Positions 13,420-21,914 of a stretch of DNA of 64,000 nt are shown here, piece by piece. Source of the DNA: Alphaproteobacteria bacterium (GTDB lineage: Bacteria; Pseudomonadota; Alphaproteobacteria; Reyranellales; Reyranellaceae). A model generated the notes under the pieces. The model did not search any database, had not been told where the DNA came from, and saw only the letters and a list, made by a program, of their open reading frames with translations. How positions within the stretch are numbered: the stretch's first letter is position 1; each line of letters opens with the position of its first letter. The stretch covers positions 1-64,000 of the forward strand of contig JAHBYP010000012.1 of NCBI GenBank assembly GCA_019635875.1, read 5' to 3'. Both the position numbers and the translations under genes were made by a program.

Positions 13420-14066
13420 CAGTAGCGCAACGCGCCGTCGCGCATCACCGCGATGTAGTGGCAGACGGCGGCGGCGAGCACGAAGCCGTGCCAGATGGCG
13501 TTGTGATAGGGCAGACGGTGCCAAAGATGGAACACCACGCCGACGCTGTAGAGCAGGCCGCCCACCAGCAGCAGCACCAGGCTGGCGCCCGACAGCGCCT
13601 CGACCACCGGCCCCAGCACCGGCAGGATCGCCCAGCCCAGCAGCAGGTACAGCGCGATCGACAGGCGTTCGAAACGGCCGGGCAGGGTCAGCTTCATCGC
13701 CACGCCGCCCAGCGCCACGACCCACACGGCGCTCAGCAGCGCCGCGCCCCAGAACCCGCCGACGGCGATGGCGGCGAACGGCGTGTAGCTGCCGGCGATC
13801 ATCAGGAAGATCGCGGCGTGGTCGAAGCGGCGCAGGATGGCCTTGGCGTGCGGCGAGGAGATCAGATTGTACGCGGCGGAGAACCCGAAGCCCGCGACCA
13901 CACCGAAGACATAGAGGCCGAGCGCCGCGATCTGCGCGGCGCCGCCGGGCACGGCCACCGCCAGCAGCACCGCGCCGGCGATCACCGCCATGCCGACGCC
14001 GACGACATGCACGACGGCATCGGCGATGCGCTCGCCGCGGGTGTAGCTGGGAAAGATCAAGCTCAT
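13419..14066 (-). CDS. Hemolysin III / PAQR family membrane protein
   Basis: The 215-residue integral membrane protein has about seven hydrophobic segments and the HlyIII/PAQR motif set: YNLISSPHAKAILRRFDHAA, then IAGSYTPF, and near the C-terminus HLWHRLPYHNAIWHGFV. The conserved Asp and His residues in these motifs form the metal site of the superfamily. Bacterial members are linked to membrane energetics and lipid homeostasis; the hemolysin name is historical. The in-frame ATG at 14066 (MSLIFPSYTRGERIAD) gives the usual N-terminus, and upstream residues look non-coding. Confidence 0.9.
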   Translation of the reverse strand: MSLIFPSYTRGERIADAVVHVVGVGMAVIAGAVLLAVAVPGGAAQIAALGLYVFGVVAGFGFSAAYNLISSPHAKAILRRFDHAAIFLMIAGSYTPFAAIAVGGFWGAALLSAVWVVALGGVAMKLTLPGRFERLSIALYLLLGWAILPVLGPVVEALSGASLVLLLVGGLLYSVGVVFHLWHRLPYHNAIWHGFVLAAAVCHYIAVMRDGALRY

Positions 14067-14260
14067 ACACGGCCCCCAAGCTTGCGCGCCGGCTGACGCC
14101 ACCCTACCCTAGCATCGTCGGAAAAGGCACGCATGCCCGTGTGGTTCAGCCGGGCGTCTTCGCGGTTCCCTGCGGAGATCCTGTCGAGCGTCGTCCCTGG
14201 CGCCCCGTCCCGCGACTGTAGCCGGCGCATCCCGCGCCAGCCAACGGCAGGATAACGAAC

Positions 14261-14683
14261 ATGCGACAGCTCATTGCACTGGTGACTCTCGGTGTCGACG
14301 ATCTCGCACGCGCGCACCGCTTCTATGTCGATGGCTTCGGCTGGAAACCCGTCCTCGAGACACCGGAGATCGTCTTCTACCAGATGAACGGCCTGGTGTT
14401 CTCGACCTGGCTGCGCAAGGGCCTCGATGCCGACACGCAGCGCAGCTCGCCGGTGAAGTCCGCCGGCTTCGCCCTGGCGCACAACGTCGAGAGCCGCGGC
14501 CAGGTGCAGCCGATCATGGATCATCTCGCGAAGTATGGCGGCCGCATCCTCAGGCCGGCATCGGAGCCGCCGCATGGCGGCATGAGCGGCGTCGTCGCCG
14601 ACCCCGACGAGCATGCCTGGGAGATCGCCTGGAATCCCGCCTGGCCGATCGACGCCCAGGGCCGGGTGCGCTTCGGCACCTGA
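14261..14683 (+). CDS. VOC (glyoxalase/bleomycin resistance) superfamily protein
   Basis: A 140-residue protein with the two beta-alpha-beta-beta-beta modules of the vicinal oxygen chelate fold. The N-terminus (LIALVTLGVDDLARAHRFYV) and the C-terminal GVVADPDEHAWEIAWNP are diagnostic. The metal ligands of true glyoxalases are not obviously all present, and the function is unassigned. AGGA lies about 10 bases before the ATG. The gene precedes a flavin monooxygenase by 30 bases, so co-transcription is likely. Confidence 0.88.
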   Translation: MRQLIALVTLGVDDLARAHRFYVDGFGWKPVLETPEIVFYQMNGLVFSTWLRKGLDADTQRSSPVKSAGFALAHNVESRGQVQPIMDHLAKYGGRILRPASEPPHGGMSGVVADPDEHAWEIAWNPAWPIDAQGRVRFGT

Positions 14684-14713
14684 GCCGGTATGCTCGACCG
14701 CAGGAGGTCGGGC

Positions 14714-15706
14714 ATGCAGTTCGGACTGTTCGGCGGGGCGCGCACGCAGCGGCGCGACGATGGCGCGGGCGACAGCCAGGCCTATGACGATTTCATCGCC
14801 TACGTCGTCGAGGCCGAGCGGCTGGGCTTCCGCAGCGTCTTCCTCGTCGAGCACCATTTCACCGGCGTGGGCCAGCTCTCGGCGTCGCTGACCCTGCTGG
14901 CCTATCTCGCCGCGCGCACGCGCACCATCCGCCTGGGCACCGCCGTGATCGTGCTGCCCTGGCACAACCCGGTGCTGCTGGCCGAGCAGGCCGCGACGCT
15001 CGACCTGCTGTCCGGCGGCCGGCTCGATTTCGGCGTCGGCAAGGGATACCGCGCCTCGGAGTTCGCGGGCTTCCGCATCGCCATGGACGAGGCGACCGAG
15101 CGCTTCGACGAGGCGATCGAGGTGATCCGCAAGGCGTGGACCAGTCCGGGCCGCTTCTCGCACCAGGGCAGGCGCTGGGCCTTCGACGACATCGTCGTCG
15201 AGCCCGCGCCGCTGCAGCGCCCGCACCCGCCGCTGTGGCTCGCCGCCGGCAGCCCCGACTCGATCCGCCGCGCCGCGCGCGAGGGCTACAACCTGCTGCT
15301 CGACCAGCTCGGCTCGGTGGCGCTGACCATCGAGCGCGTGGCGCTGTTCCGCGAGGAGTGCACGCGCATCGGCCGCGCCTACGATCCCACCATGGTCGGC
15401 GCCACCCGCGCGCTGCAGATCGTGCGCAACGACGCCGAGCGCCAGGCGGCATACGAGACCCGCGCCCGCGTCGTGCGCACCATCGGCGATCTCGCGCGCG
15501 GCGGCGGCAAGCTCGTGCCGCCCGAGCAAGACGACGCGCCGCTGCTCGGCACGCCGGCGGAAATCGTCGCCCGCCTGCGCATCCTGCGCGACGGCGGTGT
15601 CGGCAACGTGCTGCTGATCGATCCCGGTGCGAATGTCGCCTCGCTGCGCGCCTTCGCCGCGGAGATCATGCCGTTGCTCAGCGAAGGCCGCGCTGCTGCT
15701 GAGTAG
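14714..15706 (+). CDS. LLM-class (luciferase-like) flavin-dependent monooxygenase
   Basis: This 330-residue TIM-barrel oxidoreductase of the bacterial luciferase family uses reduced FMN or F420. It shows FGLFGGART at the N-terminus, the RSVFLVEHHF motif, LGTAVIVLPWHNPVLLAEQ, and DLLSGGRLDFGVGKGY. The start is set by a perfect AGGAGG at 14702-14707, six bases before the ATG at 14714. An in-frame start at 14690 would lie upstream of it and is rejected. The substrate is unknown. The stop codon abuts a large palindrome. Confidence 0.92.
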   Translation: MQFGLFGGARTQRRDDGAGDSQAYDDFIAYVVEAERLGFRSVFLVEHHFTGVGQLSASLTLLAYLAARTRTIRLGTAVIVLPWHNPVLLAEQAATLDLLSGGRLDFGVGKGYRASEFAGFRIAMDEATERFDEAIEVIRKAWTSPGRFSHQGRRWAFDDIVVEPAPLQRPHPPLWLAAGSPDSIRRAAREGYNLLLDQLGSVALTIERVALFREECTRIGRAYDPTMVGATRALQIVRNDAERQAAYETRARVVRTIGDLARGGGKLVPPEQDDAPLLGTPAEIVARLRILRDGGVGNVLLIDPGANVASLRAFAAEIMPLLSEGRAAAE

Positions 15707-15862
15707 TCCTTCTCCCCGCGAAGGCGGGGAGAAGGTGCCGAGCGGTAGCGAGGCGGATGAGGGGCTTCGAATCCTCTCAGCAACGATCATGCTGATTGCA
15801 GCGCCGCGAAGCCCCTCATCCGCCCTTCGGGCACCTTCTCCCCGCCTTCGCGGGGAGAAGGA
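15707..15862. repeat. Nested perfect palindrome filling the whole intergenic space
   Basis: Outer arms of 33 bases (15707-15739 and 15830-15862) are perfect inverted repeats and each arm is itself a hairpin (TTCTCCCCGC ... GCGGGGAGAA). Inner arms of 18 bases (15752-15769 and 15807-15824) are also perfect. The element begins on the base after one LLM stop codon and ends on the base before the other. It probably serves as a bidirectional terminator between the convergent genes; elements of this type are commonly dispersed in alphaproteobacterial genomes. Confidence 0.9.
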
Positions 15863-16849
15863 TCACCTCAACTTCTCAACAACGCGGCCGAGCCGTTCCA
15901 GCGTGCGCAGCACCATCTTCTGGTCGAGGCCCGGCCACTGCACGCGCAGCAGCAGGTGGTTGGTGCCGGTGGCCTCGCCGTACCGGCCGACCTTGTCGAC
16001 CACCTCGTCGGGCGAGCCGATGATGAAGCGGTCGGCGGCGAACTTGTCGAAGTCCTGGCGGATGCGGTCGGCCGGCACGAAGCCGCTGGCGCCGCCCCAG
16101 CTGGCATAGGCCTGGTACTTGAAGAACAGCGGCTCGCGCACTTCGTCGAAGCCGCCGACGTGGCATTCGCGGATCACCGGGAACTCCGTCGCCGGCGGCA
16201 GGCCCTCTGCCGCGCGCGTCTCGCGAAACAGCTTGCCGAGCCGGCCGACCGAGGACTGGCTGACCAGCGGCGACGGCATCCAGGCGTCGGCAAGCCTGGC
16301 CGCGCGCTTCACCGGCACCTCGACATCGCCCGCCATCCAGATCGGCGGACCGCCCGGCTGCATGGGCCGCACGCTGGCCTGCACGCCGCTCACGGTATGG
16401 AAGCGTCCCTTGTGCTCGACCACGGGATCGCGCCACATCTTGCGGATCACCTCGACGCCCTCGATGAAACGCGGCACGCGCTCCTTGAACGGCACGCCGA
16501 TCGAATCGAACTCCTCCTGCCGATAGCCCAGCCCGAGGCCGATGATCGCCTTGCCACCGGTGAGCCAGTCGAGCGTCGCCGTCTCCTCCGCCACCACGAC
16601 CGGATTGAGCAGCGGCAACAGCAGCAGGCCGGGCCCGACCTCCATGCCCTCGGCATCGGCGGCGAGCCGCGACAGCAACGGCATGGCCTGGAACATCTGC
16701 AGCGGCTTGGAGACGAAATGCTGGCCGACCATCAGCGATCTCAGCCCGCTGGCGCGCGCCACCTTCACCTGCTCGATCAGGTTCGCCAGCTCCGGCCCGA
16801 GATCCGCGCCCTCGCGCCACTGCGTGGCCATGTAGAGACCGAGCTTCAT
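15863..16849 (-). CDS. LLM-class flavin-dependent oxidoreductase (second)
   Basis: A 328-residue luciferase-like TIM barrel, clearly different from the one at 14714. It begins MKLGLYMATQWREGADLG and carries SLMVGQHFVS, GPGLLLLPLLNPVVVAEE and the nucleotide-phosphate loop GKAIIGLGLGYRQEEFD. The substrate is unknown; the family includes F420- and FMN-dependent enzymes. A remnant of a second copy of its first roughly 35 codons lies at 17296-17414. The gene is preceded at 10 bases by a small secreted protein gene on the same strand. Confidence 0.92.
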   Translation of the reverse strand: MKLGLYMATQWREGADLGPELANLIEQVKVARASGLRSLMVGQHFVSKPLQMFQAMPLLSRLAADAEGMEVGPGLLLLPLLNPVVVAEETATLDWLTGGKAIIGLGLGYRQEEFDSIGVPFKERVPRFIEGVEVIRKMWRDPVVEHKGRFHTVSGVQASVRPMQPGGPPIWMAGDVEVPVKRAARLADAWMPSPLVSQSSVGRLGKLFRETRAAEGLPPATEFPVIRECHVGGFDEVREPLFFKYQAYASWGGASGFVPADRIRQDFDKFAADRFIIGSPDEVVDKVGRYGEATGTNHLLLRVQWPGLDQKMVLRTLERLGRVVEKLR

Positions 16850-16859
16850 GGCGAGGATC

Positions 16860-17183
16860 TCAGAAGCGCCGGATCGCCGTGTTGGCGAGGCGATCGCACT
16901 CGGCCAGATCCGGACCGGCGGCGACGAAGAACACCAGGGTCCGTTCCGGCACGCAGCGGATCACCATCGAATGCTGCCCCGAAGCGCCCATGGCCGAGTA
17001 GGTCAGCGACTGCACGCGCGCGAAGCCCATCTCGTTCAGCACCGCGCGGGCGCGGGCAACGCAGGCTACGAGCTCCAGGTTGGTACTCTTGACGTGCGAG
17101 TAGAGGCTCGGCTGGGCGAACGCCGGCGCGGCCAGCAGCGAGAGCCCGAGCGCCGATGCCGCCACGCTCTTCGAGATCGTCAT
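16860..17183 (-). CDS. Small secreted protein of unknown function
   Basis: I do not recognise this 107-residue protein. The ATG at 17183 gives a clean Sec signal peptide (SVAASALGLSLLAAPAFA) with cleavage predicted after AFA, leaving a mature domain of about 85 residues. Two cysteines are visible (VACVARAR and IRCVPERT), which could form one disulfide. The mature part predicts mixed alpha/beta structure (SHVKSTNLELVAC, SMVIRCV, LVFFVAAGPDLAEC). The frame is open to 17243, but the upstream residues precede the signal peptide and are unlikely to be translated. It sits between an intact LLM gene and a remnant of the same gene family. Confidence 0.6.
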   Translation of the reverse strand: MTISKSVAASALGLSLLAAPAFAQPSLYSHVKSTNLELVACVARARAVLNEMGFARVQSLTYSAMGASGQHSMVIRCVPERTLVFFVAAGPDLAECDRLANTAIRRF

Positions 17184-17295
17184 GCCACAGCCCCCCTTTG
17201 CCGACAGGCCGAAGCGACGACATGAGTCGCCGTCGCTGCGCACCCATCATAGGAAGAGCCGTGACCGCCGTCGAATCCCCGCGGCCGCCGCCGCC

Positions 17296-17414
17296 TAGTT
17301 GTAGCGCGCCAGCTTCACCTGCTCGATCAGGTTCGCCAGCTCCGGCCCGAGATCCGCGCCCTCGCGCCACGCGTGGCGATGTAGAGGCCGAGATTCATTG
17401 GGATGATCCTCTGA
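17296..17414 (-). pseudogene. Chimeric remnant: LLM monooxygenase start fused to an acyl-CoA dehydrogenase end
   Basis: Bases 17313-17370 are identical over 58 positions to 16763-16820, the 5' end of the LLM gene at 15863-16849. Similarity continues through the start codon (ATG at 17398) and its leader. One base is missing after 17370 relative to the intact gene, breaking the frame. At the other end, AGTTGTAGCGCGCCAGCT (17297-17314) is identical to 17958-17975, the final codons of the acyl-CoA dehydrogenase gene (LARYN, stop). The remnant therefore looks like a deletion joint between an old LLM copy and an old dehydrogenase copy. Confidence 0.7.
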
Positions 17415-17418
17415 GCCT

Positions 17419-17892
17419 TCATCGACCGACGTCGCTGACGGGGATGGACACCTGCCGATCGCGGAAGGCGAATCGTACTGGAGTTGCAAAGGTGAATCGA
17501 TCTCCCCGAATGCTGCGAGGCACGCCCGGCAGCGGCTGAGCTCGCCAGATCAGGCGCTGGGCTTCCTGGTCCAGTTCCTCAATGCCGGATGACTGCGCGA
17601 TCATAACGGAGAGGACTTTGCCGTCCCGATTCATGACAAATCGGACCGTGACCACGCCCTGCTCCCGCCGCTCGACTGCCGCTCGCGGATACTGTCCATA
17701 ATGCGAGATGTGCGTAGCCAAGCTCTGCCGCCACATGAAGCTTTCAAGCGACTCAACCTTGGTGGTGACTGGTAGCGACGCCGCTGGTGGCTGATGTCGT
17801 GCGGGTGCGGAACCACAAGCTCCGAGTATTGCCAAAACTATCGCGGCCGACGCTCGACGCGCGATGGACCCGATCAGACTCCCCGCCACCAA
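17419..17892 (-). CDS. TonB C-terminal domain lipoprotein
   Basis: The 157-residue protein has a lipoprotein signal (AAIVLAILGAC, lipobox LGAC with Cys near residue 26) instead of the transmembrane anchor and long Pro-rich spacer of true TonB. A TonB-C fold follows: HISHYGQYPRAAVERREQG, VTVRFVMNRDGKVLSVMI, SSGIEELDQEAQRLIW, PLPGVP. It could be a periplasmic TonB-like adaptor or an envelope protein that reuses the fold. No exbB, exbD or receptor gene is near. By eye its base composition is less GC-rich than its neighbours. Confidence 0.75.
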   Translation of the reverse strand: MVAGSLIGSIARRASAAIVLAILGACGSAPARHQPPAASLPVTTKVESLESFMWRQSLATHISHYGQYPRAAVERREQGVVTVRFVMNRDGKVLSVMIAQSSGIEELDQEAQRLIWRAQPLPGVPRSIRGDRFTFATPVRFAFRDRQVSIPVSDVGR

Positions 17893-17955
17893 GGCCCCCG
17901 ATCTGCCGGTTGCGCGACCGGCAGATCGTGCCCATGCGGTGGCGCGTCGTCCACC

Positions 17956-19158
<1,203 letters not shown>

Positions 19159-19176
19159 CGCAATCCTCCTGATCTC

Positions 19177-19222
19177 TTGACGGCAGGGTAGGCTTGCCCG
19201 AACAATGAATAAAATGATTGTT
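19177..19222 (+). promoter_or_regulatory. Candidate LysR operator and promoter between divergent genes
   Basis: AACAAT (19201-19206) and ATTGTT (19217-19222) form a perfect inverted repeat separated by 10 AT-rich bases. A TTGACG (19177-19182) lies 18 bases upstream of AACAAT and could be the -35 for the regulator gene. The dyad is placed where a LysR protein would control both itself and the acyl-CoA dehydrogenase gene. It is AT-rich in a GC-rich region, which makes chance less likely. Confidence 0.4.
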
Positions 19223-19242
19223 TGGCATGGAAATCCATCGAT

Positions 19243-20163
19243 ATGCTTCATGACAGGCGCGTCGACCTCAACCTGCTGCGCACGCTGGCGGTGATCCATT
19301 CCGAGGGCGGCGTGACGCGCGCCGCGGCGCGGCTGAACCTCACCCAGTCGGCCATCAGCCACGCGCTGGGGCGGCTGCGCGAGCTGTTCGGCGATCCGCT
19401 GTTCGTGCGCGACGGACAGCGCCTGATCGCCACCCCGTTCACACGCGGCCTGGCCCAGAGGCTGCGCGAGGCGCTGGGCTCGCTCGACGCGCTGGTCGCC
19501 GATGCCGGCGGCTTCGATCCGGCGCGCAGCACCGCGCAATACGCCATCAGCCTGCGCGATCCGACCGAGACGCTGCTGCTGCCGGATCTCTTCGGTCGGA
19601 TCGCCAAAATCGCGCCCGGCATCGTCCTGCGCACGACGCAGGTGCGCCGCCGCAGTCTCGAGACCAGCCTCGCCAACGGCACCGTCGACCTGGCGATCGA
19701 CGTGCCCCTGCCGCTGGCCGACAGCATCCGACGCCGGCGGCTGACCGCGGGCAAGCTCGTCGCCGTGGCGCGTCGCGGGCATCCGGCGTTGCGCGGCGGA
19801 TTGACGATGGCGACCTACCTGGCGCTCGACCACGTGATGGTGACGGCGCGACGCCGCGGTCCGGGCCTCGAGGACCTCGAGCTCAGCGAGCGCGGCCTGC
19901 GGCGGCGCGTGCGCCTGCGCTGCCGCAACTATCTCGCGGCGATCCGCGTCGTCGCCGCGACCGACCTGATCATGACCATGACGGAGGACTACGCGAAGAC
20001 CCTGACCGCCGGATTGCCGGTGCGGCTCGTGCCGCTGCCGTTCCGGACAGCGACGCTCGACGCCCTGCTCTACTGGCACCAATCGGTCGACGACGATGCC
20101 GGCAATGCCTGGCTGCGCGGGTTGATCATCGAGGCGTTCCGCCGGCCCGCGCCCAGGAGTTGA
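19243..20163 (+). CDS. LysR family transcriptional regulator
   Basis: A 306-residue regulator with the LysR winged helix-turn-helix at residues 1-60 (LNLLRTLAVIHSEGGVTRAA, LTQSAISHALGRLRELFGDP) and a periplasmic-binding-protein-like effector domain. The N-terminal sequence resembles the NodD/LeuO-type subgroup. A TTG at 19222 extends the frame by 7 codons, but the ATG at 19243 (MLHDRRVDLNLL) gives the normal length. It is divergent from the acyl-CoA dehydrogenase at 17956-19158, with an AT-rich dyad between them. The effector is unknown. Confidence 0.92.
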   Translation: MLHDRRVDLNLLRTLAVIHSEGGVTRAAARLNLTQSAISHALGRLRELFGDPLFVRDGQRLIATPFTRGLAQRLREALGSLDALVADAGGFDPARSTAQYAISLRDPTETLLLPDLFGRIAKIAPGIVLRTTQVRRRSLETSLANGTVDLAIDVPLPLADSIRRRRLTAGKLVAVARRGHPALRGGLTMATYLALDHVMVTARRRGPGLEDLELSERGLRRRVRLRCRNYLAAIRVVAATDLIMTMTEDYAKTLTAGLPVRLVPLPFRTATLDALLYWHQSVDDDAGNAWLRGLIIEAFRRPAPRS

Positions 20164-20205
20164 AGTCGTGCTATGATGATGGCCGTTTTCAGTCGGGGAG
20201 ATGCC

Positions 20206-20454
20206 ATGTTCCGCAGGACATCCACGGTGCTCGCCGCCGCGCTGCTCGGCGCCATGGTGCTGGCCGCCAACGCCGGCGCGCAGACCCTGGTCTGCTCGAT
20301 CGGCCAGAAGACCTGCGGCAACCGGTGCTACTCGCCGCTCAAGGGCGAGAGCTGCAACGAAGGCAACATCGTCTGCCAGGTCGGCCAGAAGGTCTGCGGC
20401 CGGCGCTGCTACTCGCCGCTCAAGGGCGAGACCTGCAACGTCAGGACAAGGTAG
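20206..20454 (+). CDS. Tiny secreted cysteine-rich protein with an internal tandem repeat
   Basis: I do not recognise a family for this 82-residue protein. A Sec signal peptide (TVLAAALLGAMVLAANAGA) is followed by two near-identical units of about 24 residues. Each follows VC-x4-QK-x-CG-x-RCYSPLKGE-x-CN and carries four cysteines, so the mature protein of about 47 residues has eight. This suggests two small disulfide-bonded knots in the periplasm or outside the cell. GGGGAG lies 5 bases before the ATG at 20206 and favours it over upstream in-frame ATGs at 20173. The gene stands alone between the LysR gene and the convergent pcm gene. Confidence 0.65.
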   Translation: MFRRTSTVLAAALLGAMVLAANAGAQTLVCSIGQKTCGNRCYSPLKGESCNEGNIVCQVGQKVCGRRCYSPLKGETCNVRTR

Positions 20455-20460
20455 CCGCCC

Positions 20461-21105
20461 TCACCCCTCGAAGCTCGGCAGCGCGCCGCCGACCAGCGGC
20501 ACGAAGCGTACCGGCATGATCGGCTCGCGGGTGAAGCCGTCCTCGGTGCGCACGACGCGCTCGACGGTCTGATTCACCGGATCGGCGCCCACCGGCACCA
20601 GCATGATCCCGCCCACGGCCAGCTGGTCGATCAGCGCCATGGGCATCTCGCCGGCGGCCGCGGTCACCAGGATGCGGTCGAACGGCGCCTGCGGCGGCCA
20701 GCCCCGGGTGCCGTCGCCGACATGGAACACAACGTTGTGGATGCGCAGGTCGAGCAGGCGCTTCTCGGCGTCCTTGGCCAGCACCTTGTAGCGCTCGATG
20801 GTGTAGAGGCGGCGGCAGAGCCGGGCGAGGATAGCCGCCTGGTAGCCCGAACCGGTGCCGATCTCGAGCACCTTCATGCGCGGGCCGACATCGAGCGCCT
20901 GGGTCATTGCGGCGACGACCAGCGGCTGGCTGATGGTCTGGCCGAAGCCGATGGGCAGAGCCATGTTGTCGTAGGCGCGCTCGACGAAGGTCGCCGAGAC
21001 GAAGACCTCGCGCGGGATCGCGGTCATCACCGCCAGCACGCGCTCGTCGTCGATGCCGCCACGCCGCAACTCGGCGATCAGGCGCTGCTTGGCGACGGTG
21101 GTCAT
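20461..21105 (-). CDS. pcm: Protein-L-isoaspartate O-methyltransferase
   Basis: Pcm uses S-adenosylmethionine to methylate abnormal isoaspartyl residues so they can be repaired. The 214-residue protein has the family motifs MALPIGFGQTISQP, the SAM-binding VLEIGTGSGYQAAILA, and DRILVTAAAGEMP. It lies 20 bases after surE on the same strand, the usual stationary-phase repair pair. Its stop faces the end of the cysteine-rich protein gene with 6 bases between. Confidence 0.96.
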   Translation of the reverse strand: MTTVAKQRLIAELRRGGIDDERVLAVMTAIPREVFVSATFVERAYDNMALPIGFGQTISQPLVVAAMTQALDVGPRMKVLEIGTGSGYQAAILARLCRRLYTIERYKVLAKDAEKRLLDLRIHNVVFHVGDGTRGWPPQAPFDRILVTAAAGEMPMALIDQLAVGGIMLVPVGADPVNQTVERVVRTEDGFTREPIMPVRFVPLVGGALPSFEG

Positions 21106-21125
21106 GGCCTATCGTGGCGGCCTTC

Positions 21126-21914
21126 TCAGCCGCGCGCCAGAGCGTCGCGCAGGCGCCGCCACATCGTCTCGTGGGTCAGGTCGAGGTGCAGCGGGGTCAC
21201 CGAGATGCGGCCCTGGCGCAGGGCGGCGGCATCGGTGCCCGACGGCGGCTCCATGTCCTCGGGGGCGTAGCCCACCCAGAAGTACTGGCCGCCGCGCAGG
21301 TCGTTGCGCGCCTCGATGAAGCCGCCGAAGCCGAGATGGCCCTGCCGCGTCAGCTCGACACCCTGGACCGAGGCGGCGTCGACGTCGGGAAAGTTGATGT
21401 TGACGAAGGCCTCCTTCGACCATTCCACCGACAGCACGTCACGGATGACGCCCGGCCCGTGATGCACGCCGGTGGCCCACTTCACGGGATGGCCGCGTGT
21501 ATAGGCCTGGCTCAGCGCGATCGAGCGGATGCCCAGCAGGCAACCCTCCATCGCTCCGGCGATGGTGCCCGAATAGGTGACGTCGTCGGCGATGTTGGCG
21601 CCGTGGTTGACGCCCGACAGCACCAGGTCGGGCGGATTGTCGGCCAGCAAGTGCCTGGCGGCGAACAGCACGCAATCGGTCGGCGTGCCCTCGATGGCGA
21701 ATCTGCGCTCGCCGAGCTCGCGCAGGCGCAGCGGCCTGGTCAGCGACAGCGAATGGCCGACGCCGCTCTGGTTCATCTCGGGGGCGACAATCCAGACGTC
21801 GTCGGACAGCGCGCGGGCGATCTCGGTCAGCGCCTCCAGGCCGGCCGCGTTGATGCCATCGTCGTTGGTGACGAGGATCCGCGCGCCGGTCGGATCGAGC
21901 GGCGGATAGCTCAT
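21126..21914 (-). CDS. surE: 5'/3'-nucleotidase SurE
   Basis: SurE is a metal-dependent nucleoside monophosphatase. The 262-residue protein shows the metal-binding ILVTNDDGINAAGLEAL near the N-terminus, the PTDCVLFA motif, and SGVNHGANIADDVTYSGTI with its conserved Ser and Asn ligands. The ATG at 21914 overlaps the serS stop by four bases (ATGA), indicating translational coupling, and sets the start although the frame is open upstream. Confidence 0.96.
   Translation of the reverse strand: MSYPPLDPTGARILVTNDDGINAAGLEALTEIARALSDDVWIVAPEMNQSGVGHSLSLTRPLRLRELGERRFAIEGTPTDCVLFAARHLLADNPPDLVLSGVNHGANIADDVTYSGTIAGAMEGCLLGIRSIALSQAYTRGHPVKWATGVHHGPGVIRDVLSVEWSKEAFVNINFPDVDAASVQGVELTRQGHLGFGGFIEARNDLRGGQYFWVGYAPEDMEPPSGTDAAALRQGRISVTPLHLDLTHETMWRRLRDALARG

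Noticed and set aside
15764..15776. A T-loop-like GGCTTCGAATCC sequence suggesting a tRNA
   Set aside because: It belongs to the inner arm of the palindrome; no acceptor or anticodon stem can be folded around it.
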